A DNA stretch of 64,000 nucleotides from Prosapia bicincta (GCA_036971475.1 JBAIZL010000006.1:14255205-14319204); one strand, 5' to 3'. Positions 11,381 through 23,563 are shown, counted from the stretch's first letter. The notes: generated by a model not told the origin, from the letters alone. Made by a program: numbers and translations.

Positions 11381-11615
11381 TAGTAAATATATATATATAT
11401 ATATACAGTACTACATTTAGTTATACTATCTCTTACACATTAATGTACTTCAACAATAGCTTTAATTAATTACGAGTTCTCATTTTCTAGCTTATTCGAA
11501 GACTGAATGAACTCGAAAATGATAACAGGTAATTAAAGTTCTCGAAAGTCGCCTCGCATAAATACCAAGTAAGATTTTTGTTGAAGTACATTAATGTGTA
11601 AGTGATAATTGAATA
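11381..11615. mobile_element. Penelope-type fold-back, family H
   Basis: Inverted arms: cttacacattaatgtacttcaacaa at about 11431-11455 and its complement at about 11581-11606. The right arm carries GATAAC, loop, GTTCTC, GAAA (about 11529-11556). The same outer sequence (acttaagtacat ... gtgtaagtgata) borders the Penelope fragment at 3960-4468, which ties this copy to Penelope elements. Confidence 0.5.
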
Positions 11616-11649
11616 GAAGAAAACAATGTTGCAAAGTTAAATATAAATC

Positions 11650-11676
11650 TCTCTCTCTCTCCCTCCCTCTCCCTCC

Positions 11677-11771
<95 letters not shown>

Positions 11772-11796
11772 TGTGTGTGTGTGTGTATGCGTGTGT

Positions 11797-11846
<50 letters not shown>

Positions 11847-11897
11847 TTGTGTGTGTGTGTGTGTGTGCGTGCGTGTGTGTGTGTGTGTGTGTGTGTG
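11650..11897. repeat. Compound (CT)n-(TA)n-(TG)n microsatellite
   Basis: About 80 bp of CT repeats (11650-11729), then TA repeats to 11768, then TG repeats with a few interruptions to about 11897. Several reading frames stay open through it, but only because of the dinucleotide periodicity. It adjoins a truncated TCAATTCCT-type element at 11899. Confidence 0.95.
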
Positions 11898-11898
11898 C

Positions 11899-12123
11899 AG
11901 GGTATGCAATATAGTTATTTCGTCCCATTTGGCTTAAAATAAGTGATAACTTAATAATATATTACATGGTTTCATAAAGCAGCTGATTTTATGTTATAGG
12001 TTGTGTCCTAGAACAGCTATTTTGACGCATAGGTTACGTTCCTTCGTTTATATTAATTGTAAATATTTAATAAAAAGTAACCAAAATAACATTTTCTTTG
12101 TTTATCTAAGTAGGGATTGACTT
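11899..12123 (-). mobile_element. TCAATTCCT-type element, non-tRNA core, truncated
   Basis: On the plus strand: gggtatgcaatatagttatttcgtcccatttgg, then an aacagctgttt-like block (agaacagctattt), ending tttatctaagtagggattga. This is the core and head of the non-tRNA version; the tail is replaced by the compound microsatellite. Confidence 0.55.
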
Positions 12124-13190
12124 TATATTACAGAAAGTCTTGTTTATATAACTTGTTATAAACAATATCAATAGCATTTTTAATTATGACAGTAATTGAC
12201 AGTAAATAAATTTACTGAGTGTTTATAAGAATGTGTATAAGGGATTTAATAACTAAGTTGTTAGGATTGAAAATATAATATCTTTTATGTTTATAATATT
12301 GATGTATAGTAAACTATTTAAAACTGTTAGATATTACAATAGTTTGATATCATTTCAAACAGTTTTTCAAATGTTACAATATTTATTAAATTAATTTGAA
12401 ATAATTTATTACTCAGACAATAATATACTCATGGTTGGCACAGTGTCTTTTTAGGATTCAAATTTATTCTTAGCGTACATTATTACTGGAAATGTTAATT
12501 TTAAACACTTCTGAGTAGCATGAACACTGTAGGGTATTACATAAAAAATTTCTTAGAAGTATTTACATTGTAACTGCCCTAAGTAAATAAAGAACAACAG
12601 AAAAAAATGTTGCCCTCGAGCTCCCTCGGGTACAAACATTCAACCGAATTAGTTGTTTTTTTAAATAAGTTACGTAATCCTACTTTCAAGGTTTATTAGT
12701 GTGTTCTGATTTTAAGTTTTATAGATAACTGCAACAAAATCTTCCAAAAATCATTCTTCCAATTCTTTCCCATAAGGAAATAACATATTATTTGTTAGAT
12801 ATATAAACAACGGAAAACATTATCCCTATGTCAATAAGGAAAAAGGCAGACCCCTCATTAACGTTAATCTATTATATATAAATTAAAATCGAAATCTCCT
12901 GCAGACAGTATAAACAAAACATCTGATTGCGTAGGTACTTTATCGTTACTAAATTAAGTAAATTGTAAAAGTAAATTACTTACACGATAATATTAGAAAG
13001 AAATCTGTACAATCACTTGCTTACATGTGACCTTGGCATCGCTTAGATGACATGTAAAAGTTGTTTGACTGCTGCAAGGTTTTATGTGTGTCATGTTTTA
13101 TAACTACCAACAGGTTAAATGAATACTGCACTAATGTTTAGAAAAATATATCTTAGAATGTTTGTAAGACATAACTGATTTTTGATATTT
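12124..13190. other. No gene recognised
   Basis: AT-rich intergenic sequence with no open frame, terminal repeat or RNA gene that I can support. Confidence 0.5.
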
Positions 13191-13475
13191 AGTTAATTAG
13201 AGCTTAGCTAGTAAGAACTATTCACAAAGCTAAAAGTCAAATTAGTGAACTCAAAATCTCACAGAAAATTAGTTTTTAATAAACACACACACTAGTTCAC
13301 AACAGACTAGTTTCGAAGACCATGTCGCTTTCCTCAGTAATGTGCTTTCAAACACTGAGGAAGGCAACATCATCGATGAAACTAGTCTGTTGTGAACTAG
13401 TGTATTTGTTTATTAAAAACTAATTTTCTGTGAGATTTTGAGTTAACTGTTTTGACTTTTACATTTGTAATTTTT
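13191..13475. mobile_element. Penelope-type fold-back, family E
   Basis: Begins with the family tag gttaattagagcttagctag and has inverted arms around cacactagttcacaacagactagtttcgaa and its complement near 13375-13420. The left arm on the minus strand has CTGAGGA, A, AGCGAC, ATG, GTCTTC, GAAA, a decayed form of the motif. Other copies: 21568-21725, 43772-44212 and 63301-63562. Confidence 0.5.
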
Positions 13476-13551
13476 GATAGTTAATATTACTCAATTCATA
13501 ACCTAACACTTGATTACTTTTCATTTCCATCTATTAGTTCACGCTCTCCAC

Positions 13552-13615
<64 letters not shown>

Positions 13616-13628
13616 TTATTTATTTTTT

Positions 13629-14282
13629 TTAAAACAACATAGGTTATTCAAATACAAGAATATTTATTAATTTATATTCAAAGCTTTTCGTTGGTAAACA
13701 GTACCAACATCATCAGGAATGAACAATACAATAATGCAAGCTAAAGGCCTCTTGTAGTTAATCTATCAAATACTGGATTTAATAATAATGAAATAAAACT
13801 ACTTGAAAACAATAAAACCAATATTAAATCAGACATAAACAATAATATTAATAATATTATAATAGATACAGAACTAGCTATTAGTAAACTAAATACAAGC
13901 TTACAAGAAAATACCAGAATCGAAGCAGATTATGAAATTAAAAAATTGATTAAAAATAATACAGTTAATAAAACACATTAAAAAAATATTTAGAAATTAA
14001 AGATTTAAAACAAAAATTACAAAATAATAATCTTATTACAGTAAAGGCAGATAATAGTAATGCTATTGTCATTATTGATAAAAATTAACACATAACAAAA
14101 ACAGAAAAATATATAAATGATAATACATTTTTTCAAATATATAGGCTTTTAGCTTGCATTAATGTATTTTTCATTCCTGATGATGTTAGTACTGTTTACC
14201 AACGAAAAGCTTTGAATATAAATTAATAAATATTCTAGTATTTGAATAACCTATGTTGTTTTAAATTATTAAACAAGGAAAC

Positions 14283-14290
<8 letters not shown>
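13629..14290 (+). mobile_element. Penelope-like element, family C, with inverted pseudo-LTRs
   Basis: Left and right arms of about 100 bp (aggttattcaaatacaagaa ... ttcgttggtaaacagtaccaa and complement) flank a Penelope coding relic. The right arm has CTGATGA (14177-14183), T, GTTAGT, loop, ACCAAC, GAAA (14204-14207). The left arm is inverted and carries the same motif on the minus strand. Both sides are (TA)n. This copy is the key link: the fold-back arms of family C flank Penelope coding sequence. Confidence 0.65.
13745..14145 (+). pseudogene. Penelope-like protein relic (N-terminus to RT start)
   Basis: The frame reads VNLSNTGFNNNEIKLLENN, then IIIDTELAISKLNTSLQEN, then a shifted frame with ITVKADNSNAIVIIDKN and KTEKYINDNTFFQIY. 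The last block matches the conserved opening of Penelope RT (ADKGN--V--DK--Y ... L-D---Y). Stops and a frameshift near 13980 and loss of all catalytic RT motifs make it inactive. It corresponds to the same protein region as the fragment at 3960-4468. Confidence 0.6.
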
Positions 14291-14343
<53 letters not shown>

Positions 14344-14374
14344 AGTTATGCAACACTGTTTTCTTGTATACATT

Positions 14375-14480
14375 ATCGCTTTCATTTATGTACTTAAATA
14401 AGAATCTTACTTGGTATTTATGCGAGCTAACTTTCAATGACTGGTCGTGCCATCATCATCGGGCATACTGCTATATCCTC
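14375..14480 (-). repeat. Family H Penelope-type arm fragment
   Basis: Read on the minus strand it carries CCGATGA, T, GATGGC, loop, GTCATT, GAAA, then gcataaataccaagtaagat, which also occurs at 11560-11577. The stem of six pairs (with G-U pairs) is intact although its sequence differs from the other family H copies. Confidence 0.45.
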
Positions 14481-14527
<47 letters not shown>

Positions 14528-15101
14528 TGTATATACATATACATCTATCTTGTACACATTTTTAATCGTTAATAAAATACATTTTTTGTTTATCCAATCA
14601 AGTTCAAAAACTTGTTTTTCAACTATAGTGAATGACATTTAATGTTAATGCAGTTTTTTTCAAATATTTATTCATTATTAAAGTTTAAAAAGCTGAGATT
14701 GAATTCGAACTGAATGACTACATGTTTGAAATCCAGCACTTTGGCAACTGAGCCATCTTTCTCATAGATAGAAATCTATTACTTAATGGTGTAGGCCTAC
14801 ATGAATTTATAAGAGAAAGATTCTTTGCAATAATAAGGCATTACAAGAGATGGGTAGAATGCAAAATCATAGACCATAATCATCTTCATAAGTTAGAAAA
14901 CAGAAAGCGAATAAATAGTAACAAACAAAAATAATAGTCTAAAACCATATACTGTATAGATTGGAAAGTGAAAAATTGCTAGGAAATTTGCTTTCTATTT
15001 CCACTTAATATTGTCATTCTGTAATATGTATTGTTAATTGTAATTATAAAAAAATAACTAAAATGATTTTGTTGTTGTTGACCTTAGTAGGTATTGGCTT
15101 G

Positions 15102-16114
15102 AAAAATTGTTTTTTTAAAAATTAAACTCGTTCTTGTTAGTAAGCTAAATTGGAAAACAGTGTTTATATAAAGTGACCTTGTGTCGGACTCTCGCGAGCA
15201 AAACCGTCAAGTTTCCTACAATATTTTGAAGGTTTATTTGTGGTTTGCCACTTGTAGTTACTTTAAAAAGAAATTTAAATACTGAAAACTCTTTACAAAC
15301 AATGAAGAATTAATAGCTTCAAATATTTTTTTTTCTAGTTAGAAAGATCTAGATTAATGTTTAACAGTTAAACTTTAGGGTTTTCAAAACAAAGGAACAA
15401 AACTAAGTTGTTCACTCAGGGGACGGAGTCGTTTTATTTTTCAAGATTCTCCATTCTTAAGTGAATGTAAGGGCTGATATTATAAGGCAAATTATAAAAA
15501 GATATTTCCCAGTGTAAACAAATTGCTTTCCTTGTTAATTGTTTAATACCTGTTAAAGGATTGCCGCCCTTTACCGAACAATATATAATGCTTCTTTATA
15601 TTTAAATAGAAACTGAATCGTTACGTCCACTACCGGCCTCAGTGGGGAGGGGGCAATGCCCATTTAGAGGCACTAAGGAGTTTAATTACTGGAAATTTCT
15701 TCAAAATATATTTGTAGAAACCAAATAAATTAGGCGAAAATGTATTTAAAATAGAGGTTAGTCATAAATTTTTAAATCCTCACGCAAAACGTTATTTTTG
15801 ATTAAAAAATCTTTTTATATAAAAATTTGGATCATGAGCCGAAAAAAAATTGTTTCATGTATAATAGAATTTTGTTTTACTAGAGTCTATCGAATGATTA
15901 AACTCGTTTCAAAGTAAAAGAGAAAAGTTAATTGCGAGATTTTCTTTTCATTCAAAGCAGTGAATCAAGGGACTAAGTACGAAAACATTTTCTATCTGTA
16001 GATCCTGCAATAAAGTTATAATCATGTATCTTTTTTGTACTCTCAAGTTTTCCAAATAATTATAAATTGTTTAAAAACTGGTTTGAAACTAACTATTTAA
16101 TAAAATGTTTGCAG
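15102..16114. other. No gene recognised
   Basis: AT-rich sequence. The short GC-richer patch at 15630-15670 (ccggcctcagtggggaggggg) is not matched elsewhere in the window. No supported feature. Confidence 0.45.
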
Positions 16115-16800
16115 TTGGATATACTACAATAATATGGGTGAAAAAAACCCCAAAACCACAAAAATTAATCAAATCATAACTAAAATAAGTTACCTAAGAT
16201 TAAATCCTTATGTAAATTTCGATGACAAAGTCATAATCTTCAGAGGTTCCTATTACAAAATTACAATCTATAATACAAAAAATTAACTAAGTTAATATTT
16301 TTTTAAATTCAATACCACTAAAGACTATATCCTATAAACTCTCATGTTTAGTTTTATTATTGCTATAAAAAAAAATTATCAATATATTGAAATTACAATG
16401 AAAATATTGAAAACTACCCCAATACCATAATAATAATAAAAAATAACAAATAAAACAAGTTACTTAAGACTGAACCCTTTTGTACATTTCGATGAACATG
16501 TCATCATCATCAGAGGTTCTTATTACAAAATCACAATCTAGCACAAGAAGGTACAAACTAGAGTGATGTAATTAGTGATGTAAACTAGATCACTCTAGTT
16601 TGTAACTTTTTGTTTGCTAGATTGTACTTTTGTAATAGGAACTTCTGAAGATGATGGCTTTGTCATCGAAATGTACATAAAGATTTAATCTTAGGTAACT
16701 TTAAGTTATTTTTTAATTAATTTTTGTGGTTTTGGGGTTTTTTCATCTATATTTTAGTAATATATTCTACCACTGTGCTCTTGATATTGTATAGTTGGAT
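16115..16800 (+). mobile_element. Mosaic Penelope-type fold-back (family D inside D')
   Basis: The outer arms (16140-16285 and about 16625-16800) match the D' copy at 44535-44936 (cttcagaggttcctattac; gaagatgatggctttgtcatcgaaatg). The middle (about 16286-16620) is nearly a copy of 9697-10020, including the stretch before the arm (caataccactaaagactatatcc). Two related elements have therefore been joined. The ending ccactgtgctcttgatattgta is the family tag. Confidence 0.5.
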
Positions 16801-16984
16801 ATTCTGTTTAATAATGGTAAACCTATTTCAATTACTTTACCCATACAGGGCGCCGAAAGAAATCTTGCCCGACTAAATGTTAAAGCCTATCTTTACACAT
16901 TTTTTACACATATTCACAGTCATATTTACATTTATTAAAATAAAATACTGTTCAGAAGCTAAATTACTAGAATTAGTTGTATTT

Positions 16985-18085
16985 GCGTACTTTAGTCCAG
17001 GATCTAAAGGGGGCTGAGCATGCACTGAAAGCCTAACGCAATTTTATTTCAGATTATTGTTCGGGGCACTTGTGTGATTGTAACAACGTATGTCGTCGCC
17101 CCCTCACGTGGTCGGCATACAAGGGGGAGGGGGAAACATCGCTGGGGACGCGATGTATTTAAAACGTTATATCTTTTAGGGTATAAAAGATAGAATAACC
17201 AAAAAAATGTTTTAAAACCCACTAAAATATGGGATTTATAAAAGGCCATTACCAATAAATACCTAGCTCTTATACCTTTTTTAGTTAAAAATGCTTTTTT
17301 CCTAAGCTTTGGGATTTTACTATGGTTTTATTTCAGTAATGACTCTAAAAAAACTAATTGTTTTTATTAATTAAACTCTATCAGGTCTAAAAATTGGGAA
17401 TACATGTTTTAATAACGAAGATGCTATAAAACAACTGTCTAAACTATTGTTCTAGGCACTTGGGGGATTGTAAAAACGTATGTCGCAGCTCCCTCACGTG
17501 GTCGACATACCAGGGGGAGAGGGGGAAAGTCGCGGGGAGCGCACTGTACTGAAACCTTCGTGTCTTTTAAAATATAAAAGATAGAAAAACCAAATAAAAT
17601 GATTTCAAACTCAATACAATAATGGCTTCAATAATGGGTCTCGGGTAAAAATGGCTAGCTATAATACCTATTGAGTAAAAAATTATTTATCTTAAAAAAT
17701 TTACTTTCACTTTGGTTTTTCAACAATTTCCATTGAAAAATATCCTATTGCGGTAAGCGTAAGAAGGAAACTAAGACGAAAGTTTGTTTTATGGTCTCTG
17801 AAATTTAAAAAATATTTGTTCAAATTTATACGCACAAACATATACTATTATAAAGATAATTTTCTTGTCTAAATCAAGGTAACTTTGGAACGAAACGTCC
17901 GATTTCGATCTAAGTTGGTAAGCAGATGTAATCTGTTACTTGTGAGAATATGTTTGTTAATATTAAGAATCGATGAATCAGCAGTTGACTTTACACCCAA
18001 TTGCCCAGAACAATAATCTGAAATAAAATTGCAAGCTTTCAGTGCATGCTTTACCATCTTTGGATCCTGGACTACTTGGGACAGT
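16985..18085. repeat. 1.1-kb element with inverted ends and internal duplication
   Basis: Ends match in inverse: 16990-17065 (tagtccaggatctaaag ... gcatgcactgaaagc ... ttatttcagattattgttc) against 18000-18080. Inside, 17050-17260 and 17440-17640 are direct copies (cgtatgtcg ... ccctcacgtggtcg ... catac ... gggggag ... tataaaagatag). The repeated core is locally GC-richer than its surroundings and contains a small hairpin around cccctcacgtggtcg. No coding sequence. The superfamily is unknown to me. Confidence 0.5.
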
Positions 18086-18278
18086 TTAAGTTTTTAATGT
18101 TGTTATTTCATTTTAAGTTGATGTTTAGTAAATTTAACTTGTTTACATCGTTAGGTGTTTATTTTTAATCCTGAATAGGAGCCCTGAAGGGAAGAGATGA
18201 GGCTGACAGCGAAGGTCAAGGACGTACGAAACGAATGACGCAATGAAGAGCACAGGAATGGAGGACAGTAAGTGGGAA

Positions 18279-20078
18279 GACAAAAGTAGATCACGTAGGC
18301 AAGACAAAAGTAGATCACGTAGGCAAGACAAAAGTAGATAACGCAGGCAAGACAAAAGTATATCACGCAGGCAAGACAAAGGTAGATCACGTAGGCAAGA
18401 CAAAAGTAGATCACGTAGGCAAGACAAAAGTAGATCACGTAGGCAAGACAAAAGTAGATCACGCAGGCAAGACAAAAGTAGATAACGCAGGCAAGACAAA
18501 AGTATATCACGCAGGCAAGACAAAAGTAGATCACGCAGGCAAGACAAAAGTAGATAACGCAGGCAAGACAAAAGTATATCACGCAGGCAAGACAAAAGTA
18601 TATCACGCAGGCAAGACAAAAGTAGATAACGTAGGCAAGACAAAAGTATATCACGCAGGCAAGACAAAAGTAGATCACGTAGGCAAGACAAAAGTATATC
18701 ACGCAGGCAAGACAAAAGTAGATCACGTAGGCAAGACAAAAGTAGATCACGTAGGCAAGACAAAAGTAGATCACGTAGGCAAGACAAAAGTAGATCACGC
18801 AGGCAAGACAAAAGTAGATAACGCAGGCAAGACAAAAGTATATCACGCAGGCAAGACAAAAGTAGATCACGTAGGCAAGACAAAAGTAGATCACGTAGGC
18901 AAGACAAAAGTAGATCACGTAGGCAAGACAAAAGTAGATCACGCAGGCAAGACAAAAGTAGATAACGCAGGCAAGACAAAAGTATATCACGCAGGCAAGA
19001 CAAAAGTAGATCACGCAGGCAAGACAAAAGTAGATAACGCAGGCAAGACAAAAGTATATCACGCAGGCAAGACAAAAGTATATCACGCAGGCAAGACAAA
19101 AGTAGATAACGTAGGCAAGACAAAAGTATATCACGCAGGCAAGACAAAAGTATATCACGCAGGCAAGACAAAAGTAGATCACGTAGGCAAGACAAAAGTA
19201 GATAACGCAGGCAAGACAAAAGTATATCACGCAGGCAAGACAAAAGTAGATCACGTAGGCAAGACAAAAGTAGATCACGTAGGCAAGACAAAAGTAGATC
19301 ACGTAGGCAAGACAAAAGTAGATCACGCAGGCAAGACAAAAGTAGATAACGCAGGCAAGACAAAAGTATATCACGCAGGCAAGACAAAAGTAGACCACGC
19401 AGGCAAGACAAAAGTAGATAACGCAGGCAAGACAAAAGTATATCACGCAGGCAAGACAAAAGTATATCACGCAGGCAAGACACAAGTAGATAACGTAGGC
19501 AAGACAAAAGTATATCACGCAGGCAAGACAAAAGTATATCACGCAGGCAAGACAAAAGTAGATCACGTAGGCAAGACAAAAGTAGATAACGCAGGCAAGA
19601 CAAAAGTATATCACGCAGGCAAGACAAAAGTAGATAACGCAGGCAAGACAAAAGTATATCACGCAGGCAAGACAAAAGTAGATAACGCAGGCAAGACAAA
19701 AGTATATCACGCAGGCAAGACAAAAGTATATCACGCAGGCAAGACAAAAGTAGATCACGTAGGCAAGACAAAAGTAGATCACGTAGGCAAGACAAAAGTA
19801 GATCACGTAGGCAAGACAAAAGTAGATCACGCAGGCAAGACAAAAGTAGATAACGCAGGCAAGACAAAAGTATATCACGCAGGCAAGACAAAAGTAGATC
19901 ACGTAGGCAAGACAAAAGTAGATCACGTAGGCAAGACAAAAGTAGATCACGTAGGCAAGACAAAAGTATATCACGCAGGCAAGACAAAAGTAGATCACGT
20001 AGGCAAGACAAAAGTAGATCACGTAGGCAAGACAAAAGTAGATCACGTAGGCAAGACAAAAGTAGATCACGTAGGCAA
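18279..20078. repeat. 24-bp minisatellite, 75 units, with higher-order repeats
   Basis: The unit is gacaaaagta followed by gatcacgtag and gcaa, repeated 75 times without length change (1800 bp). Units differ at a few positions and fall into recurrent types (gatcacgtag, gatcacgcag, gataacgcag, tatcacgcag, gataacgtag). The types recur in the same order every 384 bp (16 units) in the middle of the array. Because 24 is divisible by three, two minus frames stay open for about 640 codons (octapeptide SCLRDLLL or YFCLACVI), and the plus frame TKVDHVGK is open too. Simultaneous openness in several frames argues against coding. Confidence 0.95.
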
Positions 20079-20101
20079 GACATGTGATTAAGCTCTAGAA
20101 T

Positions 20102-20104
<3 letters not shown>

Positions 20105-20148
<44 letters not shown>

Positions 20149-20160
20149 CGCGCGCTCACA
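20105..20160. repeat. (TG)n-(CG)n alternating purine-pyrimidine tract
   Basis: About 35 bp of TG repeats running directly into about 14 bp of CG repeats, just beyond the 24-bp minisatellite. Such strictly alternating tracts favour left-handed DNA. CpG-rich runs are otherwise rare in this window. Confidence 0.85.
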
Positions 20161-20325
20161 CGTGTACTGTTTCTATTTTCCTACTTAAATCTTTATTTTA
20201 GTCTCATCTTTGGGTAATCTAGCAGTAATTTATGAGTAATTGAAAAGCAGCTTCCTGCAGTAAATCTGTGAAGACAAAGTTACAGTGTTCTGTAAAAACC
20301 AGTAAAATAGAAACAATTGTTTAAA

Positions 20326-20766
20326 GTAAATTCCTAGTTAGGTTAACAAAAAAAATATTTCAGTTACTTCCTATTAAATAATTACAATTAATATACATTA
20401 AGAAGCATAATGTATGCATTAAAACAGCTGTTGTACCACATAACCTATAACATTAAATCACCGGTTTATGAAATCATATGTTATCACTTATTTTAAGCGA
20501 AATGGGACGAAACAACTATATTGCATATTTGCACCTTTTGGATTATGAAAAGATTTTCACAAATAAAAACAAAAATTTTCCCCATATAAAACAAAAATGT
20601 ATTAATGAATATTTGAACAAACTATATAAACATCAAATGTCATCGACTACAAAATTTTAAAAAAATTTATTTGAATTTGAGTGGATGAATAAATGTATTT
20701 TATGAACGATTGAAAACTTGTACAAGGTTTACAAGGAGAGTGTGAAGTAATAGGAGGAATTGAATG
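20326..20766 (+). mobile_element. TCAATTCCT-type element, non-tRNA core
   Basis: Near-complete copy: head aaattcctagttaggttaac, aaacagctgttgtaccacataacctataac, aagcgaaatgggacgaaacaactatattgc, the shared tail (gagtggatgaataaatg ... gagagtgtgaagtaat) and end aggaggaattga. The terminal TA tract is reduced. It ends about 120 bp from the CSP-2 stop codon. Confidence 0.65.
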
Positions 20767-20779
20767 GTAGTAAATATTA

Positions 20780-20785
20780 TTTAAT
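20780..20785 (-). terminator. Candidate polyadenylation signal of CSP-2
   Basis: ATTAAA on the minus strand, about 100 bases after the CSP-2 stop codon. It is the common variant of AATAAA; no better signal lies closer. Confidence 0.35.
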
Positions 20786-20886
20786 CCTCAATTATTCGAT
20801 TAACAATGTAAGGAAAATCATCACGAAAACTTTACAAAACATTATCAATATATTTGGTCGGAATTATACAAAGCAGTAGTTAATAT

Positions 20887-22931
20887 TTACAACTTAATGC
20901 CCTGCTTTGCTACCTCAGCCTGGTATTTGGCCTTAAAAGTTCCTTCAGGGTCATACTTCTTCTCAAGTGCTGCATAGTGCGCTGGTTTCTTTTCTATTAA
21001 GAACTGGAAGACTTCCCTACTTCCTTTTTTCTGTTTTTCTGAACACTTCCGGCAATCAGTTTGAAGAGCGTCTTTCAAAGCGCCTGAAAACAGATAGATT
21101 TCAAGGTTACTAAACAGGAAGATCGTTTACTTTTAATTGTTCTAGTTTCGTGAAAAGGAATCACGAACTGGTTTTAAGAGTGAATCACAAAACAAGCCAA
21201 ACAAGTTGTGACAACAAATACCTTTTATAATTTATCCTTTCACTAAGCTGATAGGTTTTCTAGGCAGTAGTACTTCCTAAGAACTCACAGTATATTGCTA
21301 TATGTGACGCTTATGAATCAACCGTAAAAGTGACGTAGCTTTTATAGTATTATTATAATGTGTCAGAATAAGAAAATACCTCCAGCAAACGGTAACCACT
21401 GTAAGTGGTTTATATATTTCTAGTTCAAATATTTTAAAAGAGATATGATAAATAAATTGATTGTTTCTGAAAGTTTAGAACCACTTGTATGTATAATAGC
21501 ACTTTGCAACACATAGTTAAATCCAAATTTTTATATACACAAACTTTAATTACTTTGCCTTTAATAAGTTAATTAGAGCTTAGCTAGTGAGAAACCATTC
21601 ACAATAGTAAACATTGAAAGAGTTTACTCAAAATCGCACTAGTTTAAGAATAAATACAGACTGGTTTAGACGACTATGACGCTTTCATCAATGATAAATA
21701 CCAATCACTGATGACATTTTATAACAAGGTTTAAACAGCAATATTTTAAAGTCAATTGCTACTTACTCGAGAAAAAAATAGTTAAGTTTTATTATATAGA
21801 ACAATTAATATAAATAAAACATCATAACCTATGCGTTAAAATAGGTTCTACCACATAACCTATAACATAAAAACAGCTGTTTTATTAAATCATATGTTAT
21901 TACTTATTTGGCCAAATGAAACGAAATAACTATATTGCATACCTTGCCCCTTTTGTGAAAGGTTTTTCTCCAATATAAAATTATTTTATTAACCATATTA
22001 AAAAAAAACGTTTTTAAACATCATGTGTCATCCACTACAAGTTTAAAAATCTGTATTTCAACTTGAGTGGATCGACAAAAAGTATTTTACTAACGATTTA
22101 AAATTCGAACAATGGAAGGAATTAAAATGTATTGATAGCAAATTGAGTTAAATGCATTTTAATATACGTTTGAATGCATTAATGCAAGTTTTAATATAAA
22201 TTGTGTTTATTACTAACTTGTTTTCAATAAACAAAGCACATTTTTAATATTATAAGAACGACATATTATTTTACATGGACATTAACGTCTGCAAAAACCT
22301 TAATCTAATGCCTATGACAGTATGATATATACACAACACTTCTATTTGTATAAGAGATAAATTTAAACACGTTTAAACGGTTAAACAGTGATAATTATTT
22401 TAATATGTTTTATGTGTAAAATATGTATATATCAGTGAGTAAGTGTGTAAGTGTGTTGCCAACTCTTTTGGGCCTACTAAAGGCCTTTTAATAGTCCGGA
22501 AGCAGAAAAAAATTAAAAAATAATAAACTTTAATTTAGAATCAAGAAATTCAGATCTTACGGTTAAAAGAAAAAAAACCGACAGAAAAGCGTTACAAATG
22601 AATCATTTTAAAAAATGATATGAATTTATTTATAAAAAGATACATCACAATCATGGTATAAATCATGCATTTCTTTTACGCAGTCTAATTTTATTTCATC
22701 ACTATATTTTCAAACATGTTTTAGCACTAGGTAAAACAAAACTAAATTTTGTTTACTTATAATAAGGGTTAAACTTATTTTCTTATAGTTTGAGAAAGTA
22801 ATTTAACACAGTATTTGTTAATTAGGTCTTTCTGGGTTCAATTGTTAGATATTATTTAATTCCATCTTCAACCTGAGCTCCACATAATACTTATATATAT
22901 ATAATAACAATTCCTCTATTGGAAATATTTT

Positions 22932-22974
<43 letters not shown>

Positions 22975-23563
22975 TCACATATTATTTCAAATACAGGAAT
23001 TGTTTTAATTTATATGAAACAAAGATACGGTGTAAATAATACAAAATGCCAAATTTATAATAAATCATATGGACAAACATACAAGAAATTAAAATAAAGA
23101 TATAAAGAACATATAAACACATATATAAAATCGAACACACACAAATCGAATTTGTCTACTCATTGTATCAATAATGGACATAGATTTCCTGAAATAGGAA
23201 ATATGAAATTAATTAAATTTATAAACAATGGGTTGGAAATGAAACATAAGAAATTTATAAACACAAAGTTGAAAACAAATTAATTAATGAACGAATTCAA
23301 GTGAAATCAAAACATTAAACTATTTACAAGGTAATTGATGGCATGGCAAAGAATACATAGACAAATAAATACCAATAAAAACATGTTTGAATATTAGTAC
23401 ATATAAATACATTTTTGTAAAACATTTTGTTTATATCATTATTTTTCCTGATGATTTTAATAAATTTATTGGTGAACAACTTTCAAAAATATATAAATTA
23501 AAATAATTCTTGTATTTGATTTTTTTTTTCATTTACAATAATACAAGAAAACGTATGACCATA

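Larger units (their letters stand above)
13520..15101 (-). mobile_element. TCAATTCCT-type element interrupted by a Penelope element
   Basis: The terminal block (tccatctattagttcacgctctcc, about 13528-13550) and its (TA)n tract lie on the left. The shared tail (about 14560-14650), tRNA-like core (about 14700-14770) and head (accttagtaggtattggctt, ending near 15101) lie on the right. Between them, inside the (TA)n, sits the Penelope-type copy at 13629-14290. Three separate TA tracts (13559-13610, 14285-14338, 14486-14526) mark the nested junctions. Confidence 0.55.

Noticed and set aside
11048..11383. Plus-strand frame over CSP-1 exon 1 and promoter
   Set aside because: It is the opposite strand of the CSP-1 exon, without its own family match.
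18279..20078. CRISPR-like array
   Set aside because: Units are contiguous with no spacers, and the context is eukaryotic. It is a minisatellite.
18143..20083. Open frames of about 640 codons through the 24-bp array (SCLRDLLL repeats) as a repetitive protein gene
   Set aside because: Two minus frames and one plus frame are open at once because the unit length is a multiple of three; flanking sequence shows no promoter, splice sites or non-repeat domain.
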